DNA of 64,000 nucleotides, taken from Clostridiales bacterium (GTDB lineage: Bacteria; Bacillota; Clostridia; Oscillospirales; Oscillospiraceae). The notes below the pieces were generated by a model. It saw only the letters and a program-made list of their open reading frames with translations, did not search any database and was not told the origin of the DNA. Location of the stretch: contig SFEG01000004.1 of assembly GCA_004558025.1 (NCBI GenBank), positions 42,950 through 106,949 of the forward strand. The letters run 5' to 3'. Positions 25,056 to 34,321 of this stretch are shown one piece after another. The translations under genes and the position numbers were made by a program. How positions within the stretch are numbered: position 1 is the first letter of the stretch; the number at the start of each line of letters is the position of its first letter.

Positions 25056-25937
25056 TTAAAAAATATCCTCGTTGACCTTAGCGGGGGGAACCTCGAGAAC
25101 CGAGGGATCCTGGATGATGCGGTTTATGATCTTGAAGACGCTCGCGTAATAGTGCCCGTCGACCGTGCGCTCATCGAGAACGAACTTGCAGTCAACGTAC
25201 TTACGGTCTACAACGTTGCCATGGCGGTCGAGCTCATGCACATGGCGCTTTGCGCCGAAGGATACGAACACGGGCAGCGTACCGAAGTTGTATATATGAT
25301 GATAAATGGGGCCGATGCCGAGCGAGCCGAGGTCGGTGATTATCATCGAGCCGTGGAAGGGGCTTACGTCAAGAAGCTTCTTAGGCAGCAGGCCGAAATA
25401 ATCGGCAACACGCAGAAGCCAGATGGCAAAGCTTATCACAAAGCGCGGCAGGGCGGCAAACTTGTTTGCAAATTCCTCTGTGCCGTTTTCCTCGTCGGAA
25501 TTCTTTATCTCATCGATGGCAGCGTTCATACGGTTATAAACGTCATATATCGTGTCGGTGGGCTTGAATACGACCTTGATGGTAGTCTCGCTCGAGTCAA
25601 TGCTCAGATTGCGCTTGACGGCCATGACGACCTCGATATCCTCGCGGGCATAAATACGCTTGCCTACGCAGAAGCGATTGAGGCCGGGCAGGTAGGCGCA
25701 GGCGCGGACATAGGCCGCGATGAGCAGGTGCAGCATGCCCATGCCCTTGTATCCGGCAACGCGCTGCTTTCTGAACCAGCGGTCGGCGTTTGTGATCTCA
25801 AACGATTCCTCGTAGTAGTTGAGCGCATCGTTTCGCGCAGGCATTATGAACGGGATGAAGTTATAAAAGCCGTTTAATGAGCGCAGCCGTCTGCCGTCGA
25901 CACGGTCTCCGGCGCGCCTTTTATAGTTGTTAGCCAT
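25056..25937 (-). CDS. CoA-acyltransferase-fold (E2/CAT-like) protein lacking the catalytic His
   Basis: 293 aa, a stand-alone 2-oxoacid dehydrogenase E2-type catalytic domain without lipoyl or subunit-binding domains. The fold is visible in LLIAAYVRACAYLPGLNRF, GSMIITDLGSLGIGPIYHH and the C-terminal VLDERTVDGHYYA. In active members the last motif reads HRxxDG; here the His is Glu256, and Asp-Gly is kept. It may therefore be non-catalytic or use another mechanism. SD AAGGAGG precedes ATG 25937, and a TATAAT lies on the minus strand at 25991-25986. No E1, E3 or lipoyl partner is near. Confidence 0.8.
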   Translation of the reverse strand: MANNYKRRAGDRVDGRRLRSLNGFYNFIPFIMPARNDALNYYEESFEITNADRWFRKQRVAGYKGMGMLHLLIAAYVRACAYLPGLNRFCVGKRIYAREDIEVVMAVKRNLSIDSSETTIKVVFKPTDTIYDVYNRMNAAIDEIKNSDEENGTEEFANKFAALPRFVISFAIWLLRVADYFGLLPKKLLDVSPFHGSMIITDLGSLGIGPIYHHIYNFGTLPVFVSFGAKRHVHELDRHGNVVDRKYVDCKFVLDERTVDGHYYASVFKIINRIIQDPSVLEVPPAKVNEDIF

Positions 25938-25994
25938 AGGAAGCCTCCTTGGTGTTATACAAATTTGGCGTAAACATACTAAGTAATTATACAT

Positions 25995-26391
25995 TGACGA
26001 GCAGAGTTTGGCAAGGGAAAAACGGCTATTTTGACATTAGGTAACACAAGGCCGTGCTTTGCTCTTCCGTTATGAAAAAAAGTAATAGAGATTACTGTAA
26101 AAAAGTATTGCATTTTGAAGGACTAACGCTTAGTATGTTAAATAACAAACGAAATCGATGCGGCAAGCGTTAACTTTTTGACCCTGCTGTATCAAGGGTT
26201 TGCGGCGCGATGAATGTCGAAACAGCGCTGAGCAATAATTTAACAATTTAAATTGATTGAACTTTATCAATGAAAACGCACAAAATCCGTTGAAATTACG
26301 GAGCTTTTTTGCTATTGTTAACATATTAAAAACATTCATCGTCATAAAATTGAATAGTGCATAAAGAAAATTAACGAAGGGAGGAGAGCTG
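25995..26391. other. AT-rich intergenic region with the V-ATPase leader
   Basis: About 400 bp without a gene, markedly lower in GC than the surroundings. It holds the divergent promoters: minus-strand TATAAT (25991-25986) and, on plus, TTGCAT-17-TAGTAT (26108-26136). The plus-strand leader of about 250 nt includes small hairpins (ATTGAT/ATCAAT near 26253-26272; TCCGT/ACGGA at 26286-26302 followed by GC and six T at 26305-26310), which could be a weak terminator upstream of the ATPase operon. Confidence 0.5.
26108..26136 (+). promoter_or_regulatory. Candidate promoter of the V-ATPase operon
   Basis: TTGCAT (26108-26113), 17-bp spacer, TAGTAT (26131-26136), about 255 bp before the first gene. 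A closer promoter is not obvious. Confidence 0.4.
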
Positions 26392-26706
26392 ATGGCATTT
26401 GATGAAATCGCCGGAATAAGCGCGGCGGAGGAAAGTGTGCGCCTGAGCCTTGCCGAGGCGCAGGCGGAGGCAAAAAGAATAGTCGCGCAGGCGGAGCTTG
26501 CCGGAAAGGCGGATGTCGCCGAGGCGCGCCGGAAGGCGGCCGATGAGCTTGCCGCGCGCAGAGCGCAGGCGCATACCGCAGCGGAAAAAGAGGCACACGA
26601 GATATATCTGAAGGCGGAGAACAAAAAAGCAGTACTCCGCGCTAAAGCCGAAAGCCGCCGTGAAAAAGCGGCAAAACTCATCGCGGAAAGGATCGTGAAC
26701 GGGTAA
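26392..26706 (+). CDS. V-type ATPase peripheral-stalk subunit (G/H, NtpF/AhaH-like)
   Basis: 104 aa, almost entirely a charged Ala/Glu/Lys/Arg-rich coiled coil (about residues 8-95: EAQAEAKRIVAQAELAGKAD, then ARRKAADELAARRAQ). By position and composition it is the G/H subunit that pairs with subunit E to form the peripheral stalk holding the A3B3 head against subunit I. SD GGGAGGAGAG precedes ATG 26392. It is the first gene of a nine-gene operon in the order H/G-I-K-E-C-F-A-B-D; the next start overlaps its stop (TAATG). Confidence 0.85.
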   Translation: MAFDEIAGISAAEESVRLSLAEAQAEAKRIVAQAELAGKADVAEARRKAADELAARRAQAHTAAEKEAHEIYLKAENKKAVLRAKAESRREKAAKLIAERIVNG

Positions 26707-28661
26707 TGGCCATTGAAAAAATGAAAAAGCTCAGGCTGCTGGCCGTCCGCGATCAGAAAAAAGCTCTGCTCCGGAAGCTCCAGCTCCTCGGCTGCGTCGA
26801 GCTGTCCGAGCCCGAGCTTTCCGATCTCTCGCCGGAGCTTAGGCAGCATCTTGCGCGAGAGGGAAGCGACGCCGTAAGGTGCAGATCCGATTACGCGGTG
26901 CTCGTCCAGGCCATCGAGCTGATTGACAGGTATGCGCCCGTAAAGAAGGGACTGCTCTCCGCAAAGCCCGAGGCCGAGGTCAAAACGCTGCTGGATGACT
27001 CCACGCTCACATCCACGCTCGAAACCGCGCGCAGAATAGTTGCCATTGACGAAACGGTGCGCAGGATAAACGCCGAGGGCGCACGCATTTCCGGCGCGGT
27101 TGACGCGCTGAAGCCCTGGCTTTCGCTCGACTATCCGCTCGACGGGCAGGGAACGCAGCGCTGTGCCGTGACGCTGGGCTTTGCGCCCGTGTCGGCGAGC
27201 CCGTCCGAGCTTCGGCAGAGCCTCGCCGAGGTCACGGAGGAGGCCGAGCTCATAAGCGTATCCGACGACAGTGCGCAGCACTATCTTGCGCTCATCTGCT
27301 TTAAGGAAGATCTACCCGCGGCGCTGGATGCGCTGAGAGTACATAACTTCTCGATCGCGGCCTTCGGCGGCTCCGAGGGTACGGCGGCGGAGAGCACGGA
27401 AAAGCTGAACGCCGAGCTTAGTGAGCTCAAACGGCAGAAGGACGAGCTTACAGACGAGATATCGGCCATGGGTGAGCACAGGCAGGAGCTCAAGCTCTGC
27501 GCCGATAGGATGGATACGCGGCTTGCCTATGCCGAGGCCGAGGGTCAGCTTTACGGCATGGAAAGCGCCGTCGCGCTCCAGGGCTGGGTGCTTGCGAGAA
27601 AGGTTCCCGAGCTTGAGCAGACTCTTGAGAAATTCGACTGCGCTTGGGAGCTCGCAGACCCCGAGCCCGAGGAATATCCCGAGGTTCCCGTCAAGCTTCG
27701 CAACAACAAGATAACAAACGCGCTGAACATGGTAACGAACATGTACAGCCTGCCGTCATACGACGGCGTTGACCCGAACCCGCTGATGGCTCCGTTTTTC
27801 ATTTTGTTCTACGGACTTATGATGGCGGACATGGGCTACGGAATTATAATGATCCTCGCCGCGGTCGTGGCGATGAAGAAAATTAAGCCGCGCAAGGGCT
27901 CGCTGAGCTTCTGCCAGCTGCTTCTGTACTGCGGCATATCGACGTTCGTGATGGGCATACTCACCGGCGGATTTTTCGGCGACGCGCTCGCGCAGATCGG
28001 CAAGATCACCGGCAAGCCCGACGGATGGGGCGAGCTGTGGTGCCTGTTCAGTCCGATGACCGACGTTATGACGGTGCTCATCGGCGCGATGGTGCTCGGC
28101 CTTATCCATCTTAACGTCGGCATGGTCATAAGCGCTGTCGAGAAAGTCAAAAACGGCGACGCGGCCGGAGCGTTCTGGGAGGAGGGCTCACTGTGGGTGA
28201 TCCTCATCGGCGCCGTCATGATGGCGCTCAAGCTCGGTAATGTCGGCGGCGTGCCGGTAGTTTTGGTGCTCGGCTGCGTTATGCTCTTCTACGGTGGAAG
28301 CCGTGGAGCAAAGGGCATAGGCGGCAAGATAATAAGCCTGTTTTCGACGCTTTATAATACCGTGACCGGCTGGTTCGGCGATATACTTTCGTATTCGCGA
28401 ATCATGGCGCTGATGCTTGCCGGCAGCGTTATCGCGACGGTTTTCAACACCATCGGCGGTATAGCAAACAGCCTGTGGCTGTTTATCCCCGTGTTCATAA
28501 TAGGACACAGCTTAAACTTTGCCCTTAACCTCCTTGGCTGCTATGTACACGATCTGAGGCTTCAGTGCCTCGAGTACTTCGGCAAGTTCTACAAGGATGG
28601 CGGCAGGGCGTTCAAGCCCCTTGAAGTAAGCACAAAATATTACGATATAGCTGAAGATTAA
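26706..28661 (+). CDS. ntpI: V-type ATPase subunit I (a-subunit)
   Basis: 651 aa. The soluble N-terminal half (1-340) has long coiled coils; the C-terminal half (about 345-640) has seven or eight membrane helices, starting at MAPFFILFYGLMMADMGYGI, the family signature. This subunit carries the ion half-channels beside the K ring and anchors the peripheral stalks. Its ATG overlaps the stop of the stalk gene. Confidence 0.95.
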   Translation: MAIEKMKKLRLLAVRDQKKALLRKLQLLGCVELSEPELSDLSPELRQHLAREGSDAVRCRSDYAVLVQAIELIDRYAPVKKGLLSAKPEAEVKTLLDDSTLTSTLETARRIVAIDETVRRINAEGARISGAVDALKPWLSLDYPLDGQGTQRCAVTLGFAPVSASPSELRQSLAEVTEEAELISVSDDSAQHYLALICFKEDLPAALDALRVHNFSIAAFGGSEGTAAESTEKLNAELSELKRQKDELTDEISAMGEHRQELKLCADRMDTRLAYAEAEGQLYGMESAVALQGWVLARKVPELEQTLEKFDCAWELADPEPEEYPEVPVKLRNNKITNALNMVTNMYSLPSYDGVDPNPLMAPFFILFYGLMMADMGYGIIMILAAVVAMKKIKPRKGSLSFCQLLLYCGISTFVMGILTGGFFGDALAQIGKITGKPDGWGELWCLFSPMTDVMTVLIGAMVLGLIHLNVGMVISAVEKVKNGDAAGAFWEEGSLWVILIGAVMMALKLGNVGGVPVVLVLGCVMLFYGGSRGAKGIGGKIISLFSTLYNTVTGWFGDILSYSRIMALMLAGSVIATVFNTIGGIANSLWLFIPVFIIGHSLNFALNLLGCYVHDLRLQCLEYFGKFYKDGGRAFKPLEVSTKYYDIAED

Positions 28662-28677
28662 TAGGAGGATATCAATA

Positions 28678-29160
28678 ATGGAATTTCTGTTTGCACACTC
28701 CGGCCTTGCAATAGGCCTTCTCGGCGCGGGTCTCGCAGCATGCATGGCCGGCGCAGGCTCGGCAGTCGGCACCGGTATCGCCGGTGAGGCCGGCGCGGGA
28801 CTCATCACCGAAGACCCCTCGAAGTTCGGTAAGGCGATGATCCTTCAGGTCATCCCCGGCACTCAGGGACTGTACGGTCTGGTCGTTTTCTTCGTTGCGA
28901 TCATGAACATGGGTCTGCTCGACGGCACGGCGCTTGAGCTTTCGTTCGTCGACGGCTGCCGCTATTTCGCAGCGTGCATGCCCATCGCCATCGGCGGCCT
29001 CGTTTCCGCCATCGGTCAGGGCAAGGTCGCAGCGGCATCGGTCAACCTGCTCGCCAAGAACCCCGACCACTGGGCAAAGGGCATGATTCTGTGCATCACC
29101 GTTGAGTTCTACGCGATTTTGTCCCTGCTGGCATCGATGATGATGCTGCTGTATATCTGA
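28678..29160 (+). CDS. ntpK: V-type ATPase subunit K (rotor-ring proteolipid)
   Basis: 160 aa, four membrane helices made of two fused hairpins, as in bacterial and eukaryotic V-type proteolipids. The ion-binding carboxylate is E143 in helix 4 (CITVEFYAIL). T62 and Q63 in IPGTQGLYG and Q114 in AIGQGKVAAA correspond to T64, Q65 and Q110 of the Enterococcus hirae NtpK sodium site, so a sodium-pumping enzyme is likely. The ring turns against subunit I in the membrane. SD AGGAGG precedes ATG 28678. Confidence 0.95.
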   Translation: MEFLFAHSGLAIGLLGAGLAACMAGAGSAVGTGIAGEAGAGLITEDPSKFGKAMILQVIPGTQGLYGLVVFFVAIMNMGLLDGTALELSFVDGCRYFAACMPIAIGGLVSAIGQGKVAAASVNLLAKNPDHWAKGMILCITVEFYAILSLLASMMMLLYI

Positions 29161-29198
29161 TACGACGGTGAAATTTAACGTAAAGGCAGGGCTTTACC

Positions 29199-29798
29199 AT
29201 GAAAGGCACTGAAAAAATAATCGCACATATCCGGGCCGACGGCGACGCGGAGGCAAAAAGAATAATCGACGCCGCGTCAAAGCAGGCCGAAGAGATCCGC
29301 GCGGAGAGTTTCAAGGCATCGCTGAGCGAGTACGAAAAGCTCATGCAGGCCGGCAACGCCGAATGCGAGGACATCCTCAGCGGCAGCCGCCGTATTGCGG
29401 AGATGGAGGCAAAAAAGAGCGTCCTTTCCGTAAAGCAGGAGATGGTCGCCTCGGCGTTCGACGCTGCGCGGGAGGAGATAGTCAATATGCCGCGCGATAA
29501 GTATACGCAGTTTCTCGCCCGCATGGCGGCGGACGCTGCCACCGTCGGCGAGGAGGAGATAATCCTGAACGAGGCCGACAAGAAAGAGCTCGGCAAGGAC
29601 GTGTGCAAGGCAGCAAACGAGCTGCTCCAAGCAAAGGGTGTGCCGGGTGCGCTTACCCTGAGCGAGGACACGGCCGATATCTCCGGTGGCCTTATCGTCC
29701 GCTTCGGCGGTATAGAGACAAATTGCAGTATCGACGCGCTCATTCGCCAGCGCCGCAGCGGTCTTTCGACCGAAATAGCGGCAGTGCTGTTTGAGTGA
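29199..29798 (+). CDS. ntpE: V-type ATPase subunit E
   Basis: 199 aa. The N-terminal half is a coiled coil (GDAEAKRIIDAASKQAEEIR) and the C-terminal half a globular domain ending with DISGGLIVRFGGIETNCSID, the vATP-synt_E signature. It dimerises with the G/H stalk subunit and links the catalytic head to subunit I. It lies between K and C, as in other clostridial operons. SD AAAGGCAGGG is somewhat weak. Confidence 0.92.
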   Translation: MKGTEKIIAHIRADGDAEAKRIIDAASKQAEEIRAESFKASLSEYEKLMQAGNAECEDILSGSRRIAEMEAKKSVLSVKQEMVASAFDAAREEIVNMPRDKYTQFLARMAADAATVGEEEIILNEADKKELGKDVCKAANELLQAKGVPGALTLSEDTADISGGLIVRFGGIETNCSIDALIRQRRSGLSTEIAAVLFE

Positions 29799-29837
29799 TG
29801 CTCCGGCGCTGCGTATCCCGAAAAGGGAGGGAATGAA

Positions 29838-30842
29838 TTGTCAAATAAAAAGTGCGTCAGAGAAAAATATCTGTATCTTTCTGCGATGCTCAGAGCCAGG
29901 GAGGCAAAAATGCTCACCCGCGACAAGGCAGAGCGCATGATAGATGCGCCGAGCTTCGACGAGGCGGCCAAGATGCTCACCGACTGCGGCTATAAGGACA
30001 TGTCGGGCTTTTCGGCAAAGCAGGTCGAGCAGACCCTTGCCGAGCACAGAGCCGGGATATTCGCAGAGCTTGCGCGAATGTCGCCGGACGCAGAGCCCGT
30101 TGAGATATTCCGCATGCGCTACGATTACCACAACGCCAAGATCGTCATAAAGACCGAGGCCGAGGGGCACGACCGCTCAGACCTTATGAGCGAGTCTGGC
30201 AGAGTCAGCCCCGAAGTTTTAAAGCGCAGCTTCGCGGAGGAAAAATATCTGAGTCTGCCGCCGGTTCTGGCCGACGCGATGGTCGAGGCGAAAAGCGCCC
30301 TGGCAAGATCGCAGAATCCCCAGCTTGCCGATTTCATACTCGACAGGGCGTATTTTGAAGAGCTCCTCGCCGCGTCGCAGAAGCTCGGCAGTGCGTTCCT
30401 GCGCGGCTATGCGCAGATAATGATAGACGCGGCAAACCTCAGAAGCGCGGTGCGCACAATGCGCATGAATAAGGACGCGGAGTTTTTGAAAACGGCGCTC
30501 GTTTCGGGCGGCGGTATCGACACGGGACGCATCCTCGCGTCCTTCGGCTCGGGCGACACGCTCGCGGCGATATACGCAAACACGCTGCTTGCAAACGCCG
30601 CAGCTCTCGGAGCGGCGGCCGTAAAGGGCGGCACGCTCACAGAGTTTGAGCTTGCCTGCGATAACGCCGTGACGGCGTATCTTACCGGAGCAAGGCTCGT
30701 AGCCTACGGCGAAGCGCCCGTCATAGCGTATCTTGCTGCAGTTGAAGGCGAAGTGACCGCGCTGAGAATGATACTCACCGGGCTTCTGGCCGGACTTCCG
30801 GCCGAGACCATACGGGAAAGGCTGCGTGATCTTTATGCTTAA
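29838..30842 (+). CDS. ntpC: V-type ATPase subunit C (central-stalk connector)
   Basis: 334 aa, all helical, with the family features YLYLSAMLRAREAKMLTRD, EIFRMRYDYHNAKIVIKTEA and AYGEAPVIAYLAAVEGEVTA. It joins the rotating D-F shaft to the K ring. The start is TTG 29838: it is the only start codon in this frame near the SD GGGAGGG (29825-29831), and the family N-terminus begins there. The nearby ATG 29833 is in another frame. It overlaps subunit F by 8 bp. Confidence 0.92.
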   Translation: MSNKKCVREKYLYLSAMLRAREAKMLTRDKAERMIDAPSFDEAAKMLTDCGYKDMSGFSAKQVEQTLAEHRAGIFAELARMSPDAEPVEIFRMRYDYHNAKIVIKTEAEGHDRSDLMSESGRVSPEVLKRSFAEEKYLSLPPVLADAMVEAKSALARSQNPQLADFILDRAYFEELLAASQKLGSAFLRGYAQIMIDAANLRSAVRTMRMNKDAEFLKTALVSGGGIDTGRILASFGSGDTLAAIYANTLLANAAALGAAAVKGGTLTEFELACDNAVTAYLTGARLVAYGEAPVIAYLAAVEGEVTALRMILTGLLAGLPAETIRERLRDLYA

Positions 30843-31158
30843 AATTGCTGTTATAGGACGGCGCGAGACCGTTATGGGCTTCACTGCGCTTGGGCTGGAG
30901 GCATATCCGGTCGCGGACGGCTCCGAGGCAAAGGCGATACTTCGCACTCTCACCCACGACAGGGAGGACGTTGCGATAATCTACATCGAGGAGGATATCG
31001 CCGCTGCGCTTCAGAGTCAGATAGATAAATTCAAGGACAGTCCGAAGCCGGCGATAATCCTTATACCCGGCAGAGAGGGCAGTCTCGGCATGGGGCTTTC
31101 GGCTCTCAATGCCGCGGTAGAGCGTGCCATAGGCACGAACATCCTCGAGAATAATTAA
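30835..31158 (+). CDS. ntpF: V-type ATPase subunit F
   Basis: 107 aa with the CheY-like F-subunit fold: LKIAVIGRRETVMGFTALGL, then AIIYIEEDIAA and KPAIILIPGREGSLGMGL. It binds subunit D in the central rotor and regulates hydrolysis. ATG 30835 is preferred to GTG 30826, which adds only three residues; both overlap the end of subunit C. The symbol follows the F-subunit convention; in E. hirae nomenclature this protein is NtpG. Confidence 0.9.
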   Translation: MLKIAVIGRRETVMGFTALGLEAYPVADGSEAKAILRTLTHDREDVAIIYIEEDIAAALQSQIDKFKDSPKPAIILIPGREGSLGMGLSALNAAVERAIGTNILENN

Positions 31159-31175
31159 GAAAGAAAGGTATCTGT

Positions 31176-32945
31176 ATGAGCGGAACTATAATAAAGGTCT
31201 CAGGACCGCTTGTAGTCGCGGAGGGACTCGGCGACGCAAACGTTTCCGACGTTGTGCGCGTAGGTCCCGACAGACTTATAGGCGAGATACTTAACATGAC
31301 AGGCGACAGCGCCTCGATACAGGTCTATGAGGAGACCTCGGGTCTCGGACCGGGCGCGGAGGTCGAAAGCACGGGCATGCCGATGTCCGTCGAGCTCGGA
31401 CCGGGCATGCTGGAGAATATCTATGACGGCATCCAGCGCCCCCTGCCGGAGATACGCGAGCTCACCGGCGCGACCATAAGCCGCGGCACCGACGTTCCGG
31501 CACTAAACCGCACAAAGAAGTGGACGTTTGTTCCCGTTGCGCACGAGGGCGATGAGCTCACCGGAGGCGACGTTATCGGCACAGTTCAGGAGACAAGCGC
31601 GATACTGCACAAGATCATGGTGCCGCCCACCCTGAGCGGCAGGCTTATCAGCATAAAAGGCGGCGACTTCACCGTAACGGAGACCGTTGCCGTACTTGAG
31701 GATAAAAAGGGCGAAAAGCACGAGCTTACGATGATGCAGAAGTGGCCTGTCCGTATAAGCCGCCCCTACGCGTCAAAAAGCATGCCCACGCGCCCGATGA
31801 ACTCGGGTCAGAGAATAATCGACACGCTGTTTCCCATAGCAAAGGGCGGCACGGCGGCAGTCCCCGGCCCCTTCGGCTCGGGCAAGACCGTCGTCCAGCA
31901 CCAGCTTGCAAAGTGGTCTGACGTCGACATAGTCATCTACATCGGCTGCGGCGAGCGCGGCAACGAGATGACCGACGTTCTCATGGAGTTCCCCGAGCTC
32001 ACCGACCCCCGAAACGGCGAGCCTCTTATGAAGAGAACGGTGCTTATAGCAAACACCTCCGACATGCCGGTCGCTGCGCGCGAGGCGTCTATCTACACCG
32101 GCATAACCATCGCCGAGTACTTCCGCGATATGGGCTACGACGTCGCCGTTTTGGCAGACTCCACCTCCCGCTGGGCCGAGGCTCTGCGCGAGATGTCCGG
32201 CCGACTTGAGGAGATGCCCGGCGAAGAGGGCTATCCCGCCTACCTCGCCTCGCGTATCGCGCAGTTTTACGAGCGCGCGGGCGTTGTCGAATGCCTCGGC
32301 TCGGATGAGCGCCGCGGCTCTGTCACCGCGATCGGCGCAGTTTCGCCTCCGGGCGGCGATATTTCTGAGCCCGTATCGCAGGCGACGATGCGCATAGTCA
32401 AGGTCTTCTGGGCGCTCGACTCCTCGCTTGCCTACGCGCGCCACTTCCCGGCGATAAACTGGCTGACCTCGTATTCGCTGTATGTCGACACGCTGGAAAA
32501 ATGGTATAACGAGCAGTTCGGCCCCGAGTATATGACAAACCGCGATAAGGCGATGCACATTCTTCAGGAGGAAAACGAGCTTCAGGAGATCGTCCGCCTC
32601 GTCGGCCAGGATGCTTTGAGCCCCGCCGACCGCCTGACCATGGAAACGGCAAAGATGCTGCGCGAGGACTTTCTGCAGCAGAACGCCTTCGTTGATGAGG
32701 ATGCGTATTCGTCCTATGACAAGCAGTTTGAGCTTATGCGCATGATACTCACATTCGATGCTCTCGGACGCGACGCGCTCGGCAAGGGCGCGGACATGAA
32801 GGCGCTGTTCTCGATCGGCGCCAAGGAGCGCATAGGCCGCGCGAAGATGGCCTCGCCCGACAGCTATAAGCAGGAGTACGCTTCCATCCTTGAGCAGATG
32901 AAGACGGAGATCGATGCGGTCATCGCAGGAGGTGAGGACGCATGA
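31176..32945 (+). CDS. ntpA: V-type ATPase catalytic subunit A
   Basis: 589 aa. The P-loop is GPFGSGKT (231-238), and IYIGCGERGNEMTDVLMEF and LADSTSRWAEALREMSGRL (with the arginine/phosphate-contact region) are present. The long non-homologous insert between the N-terminal barrel and the P-loop that marks A subunits is there. Three copies alternate with B to hydrolyse or make ATP. SD AAGAAAGG precedes ATG 31176. Its stop overlaps the B start (ATGA). Confidence 0.97.
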   Translation: MSGTIIKVSGPLVVAEGLGDANVSDVVRVGPDRLIGEILNMTGDSASIQVYEETSGLGPGAEVESTGMPMSVELGPGMLENIYDGIQRPLPEIRELTGATISRGTDVPALNRTKKWTFVPVAHEGDELTGGDVIGTVQETSAILHKIMVPPTLSGRLISIKGGDFTVTETVAVLEDKKGEKHELTMMQKWPVRISRPYASKSMPTRPMNSGQRIIDTLFPIAKGGTAAVPGPFGSGKTVVQHQLAKWSDVDIVIYIGCGERGNEMTDVLMEFPELTDPRNGEPLMKRTVLIANTSDMPVAAREASIYTGITIAEYFRDMGYDVAVLADSTSRWAEALREMSGRLEEMPGEEGYPAYLASRIAQFYERAGVVECLGSDERRGSVTAIGAVSPPGGDISEPVSQATMRIVKVFWALDSSLAYARHFPAINWLTSYSLYVDTLEKWYNEQFGPEYMTNRDKAMHILQEENELQEIVRLVGQDALSPADRLTMETAKMLREDFLQQNAFVDEDAYSSYDKQFELMRMILTFDALGRDALGKGADMKALFSIGAKERIGRAKMASPDSYKQEYASILEQMKTEIDAVIAGGEDA

Positions 32946-34309
32946 TTAAAGATTATAAGACAATACGGCAGATAGCAAATCCCCTTATGATCGTCGAGCA
33001 GGTCGAGGGCGTTACCTACGACGAGCTGTGCGAGATCGAGCTACAAAGCGGCGAAACGCGCCGCGGCAAGGTCCTCGAGGTCGAGGGCGATAAGGCCGTT
33101 GTTCAGCTTTTTGACTCCGCGCAGGGCATAAACCTTGCGCAGACCAAGGTAAGATTTCTCGGCCACCCGCTGGAGCTGGCCGTTTCCGAGGATATGCTCG
33201 GCCGAGTATTCAACGGCATGGGTCAGCCCATCGACGGCGGCCCCGAGCTGCTGGCCGATGCCCACCGCGACATTAACGGCATGCCCATGAACCCGGCGGC
33301 TCGCGCATACCCCGCGGAGTTTATTCAGACCGGCGTTTCAACCATCGACGGCCTGAATACCCTCGTTCGCGGTCAGAAGCTGCCCATATTCTCGGCCTCC
33401 GGCCTTCCGCACGCGGCGCTGGCGGCGCAGATAGCACGTCAGGCGCGCGTTCTCGGCGACGGCGAGAACTTCGCGGTCGTGTTCGCGGCGGTCGGCATCA
33501 CGTTCGAGGAGTCCGAGTACTTTATCGAGGACTTCAAGCGCACCGGCGCTATCGACAGAACGGTCGTATTTTCAAACCTCGCAAACGACCCCGCGGTCGA
33601 GCGTATCGCAACTCCGCGCATGGCGCTGACTGCGGCAGAGTACCTCGCGTTTGAAAAAGATATGCACGTTCTCGTCATCATAACCGATATAACCAACTAC
33701 GCCGAAGCTCTGCGCGAGGTCTCGGCGGCGAAGAAGGAAGTCCCCGGACGCCGCGGCTATCCCGGCTATCTGTACACCGACCTTGCGACGATGTACGAGC
33801 GCGCCGGCCGGCGCATAGGCAGCAAGGGCTCGATCACCATGATCCCCATCCTGACCATGCCCGAGGACGACAAGACCCATCCGATCCCCGACCTCACGGG
33901 CTACATCACCGAGGGTCAGATCATCCTCAGCCGCGACCTGCACCGCAAGGGCATCGTGCCTCCCGTCGACGTTCTCCCGTCGCTGAGCCGACTGAAGGAT
34001 AAGGGCATCGGCGAGGGCAAGACCCGCGAGGATCACGCCGGTACCATGAACCAGCTGTTTGCCGCCTATTCCCGCGGCAAGGACGCAAAGGAGCTCATGA
34101 CCATCCTCGGCGAGGCCGCGCTTTCCGACGATGATAAGCTGTTTGCCGAGTTTGCCGATGAGTTTGAGAAAACCTACGTCAACCAGGGCAACAACACAAA
34201 CCGCAGCATTGAAGAGACCCTCGACCTCGGCTGGAAGCTGCTGAGCATCCTGCCCAGAGCAGAGCTAAAGCGCGTAAAGCCCGAGATGATCGAAAAATAC
34301 ATGAAGTAA
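32942..34309 (+). CDS. ntpB: V-type ATPase regulatory subunit B
   Basis: 455 aa. It is homologous to A but has no P-loop: the position reads SASGLPHAALAAQIARQARV, as in all B subunits. EIVEQVEGVTYDELCE-like N-terminal barrel sequence, MVISVMM-antisense-free central region ITDITNYAEALREVSAAKKE and PGRRGYPGYLYTDLATMYER are diagnostic. It supplies the arginine finger side of the A-B catalytic interface. ATG 32942 overlaps the A stop; SD GGAGGTGAGG. Confidence 0.97.
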   Translation: MIKDYKTIRQIANPLMIVEQVEGVTYDELCEIELQSGETRRGKVLEVEGDKAVVQLFDSAQGINLAQTKVRFLGHPLELAVSEDMLGRVFNGMGQPIDGGPELLADAHRDINGMPMNPAARAYPAEFIQTGVSTIDGLNTLVRGQKLPIFSASGLPHAALAAQIARQARVLGDGENFAVVFAAVGITFEESEYFIEDFKRTGAIDRTVVFSNLANDPAVERIATPRMALTAAEYLAFEKDMHVLVIITDITNYAEALREVSAAKKEVPGRRGYPGYLYTDLATMYERAGRRIGSKGSITMIPILTMPEDDKTHPIPDLTGYITEGQIILSRDLHRKGIVPPVDVLPSLSRLKDKGIGEGKTREDHAGTMNQLFAAYSRGKDAKELMTILGEAALSDDDKLFAEFADEFEKTYVNQGNNTNRSIEETLDLGWKLLSILPRAELKRVKPEMIEKYMK

Positions 34310-34321
34310 GGGGGAGTCTTT

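Noticed and set aside
25056..25937. Dihydrolipoamide acyltransferase of a pyruvate dehydrogenase complex
   Set aside because: No lipoyl or E1-binding domain, the catalytic His is missing, and no complex genes are adjacent.
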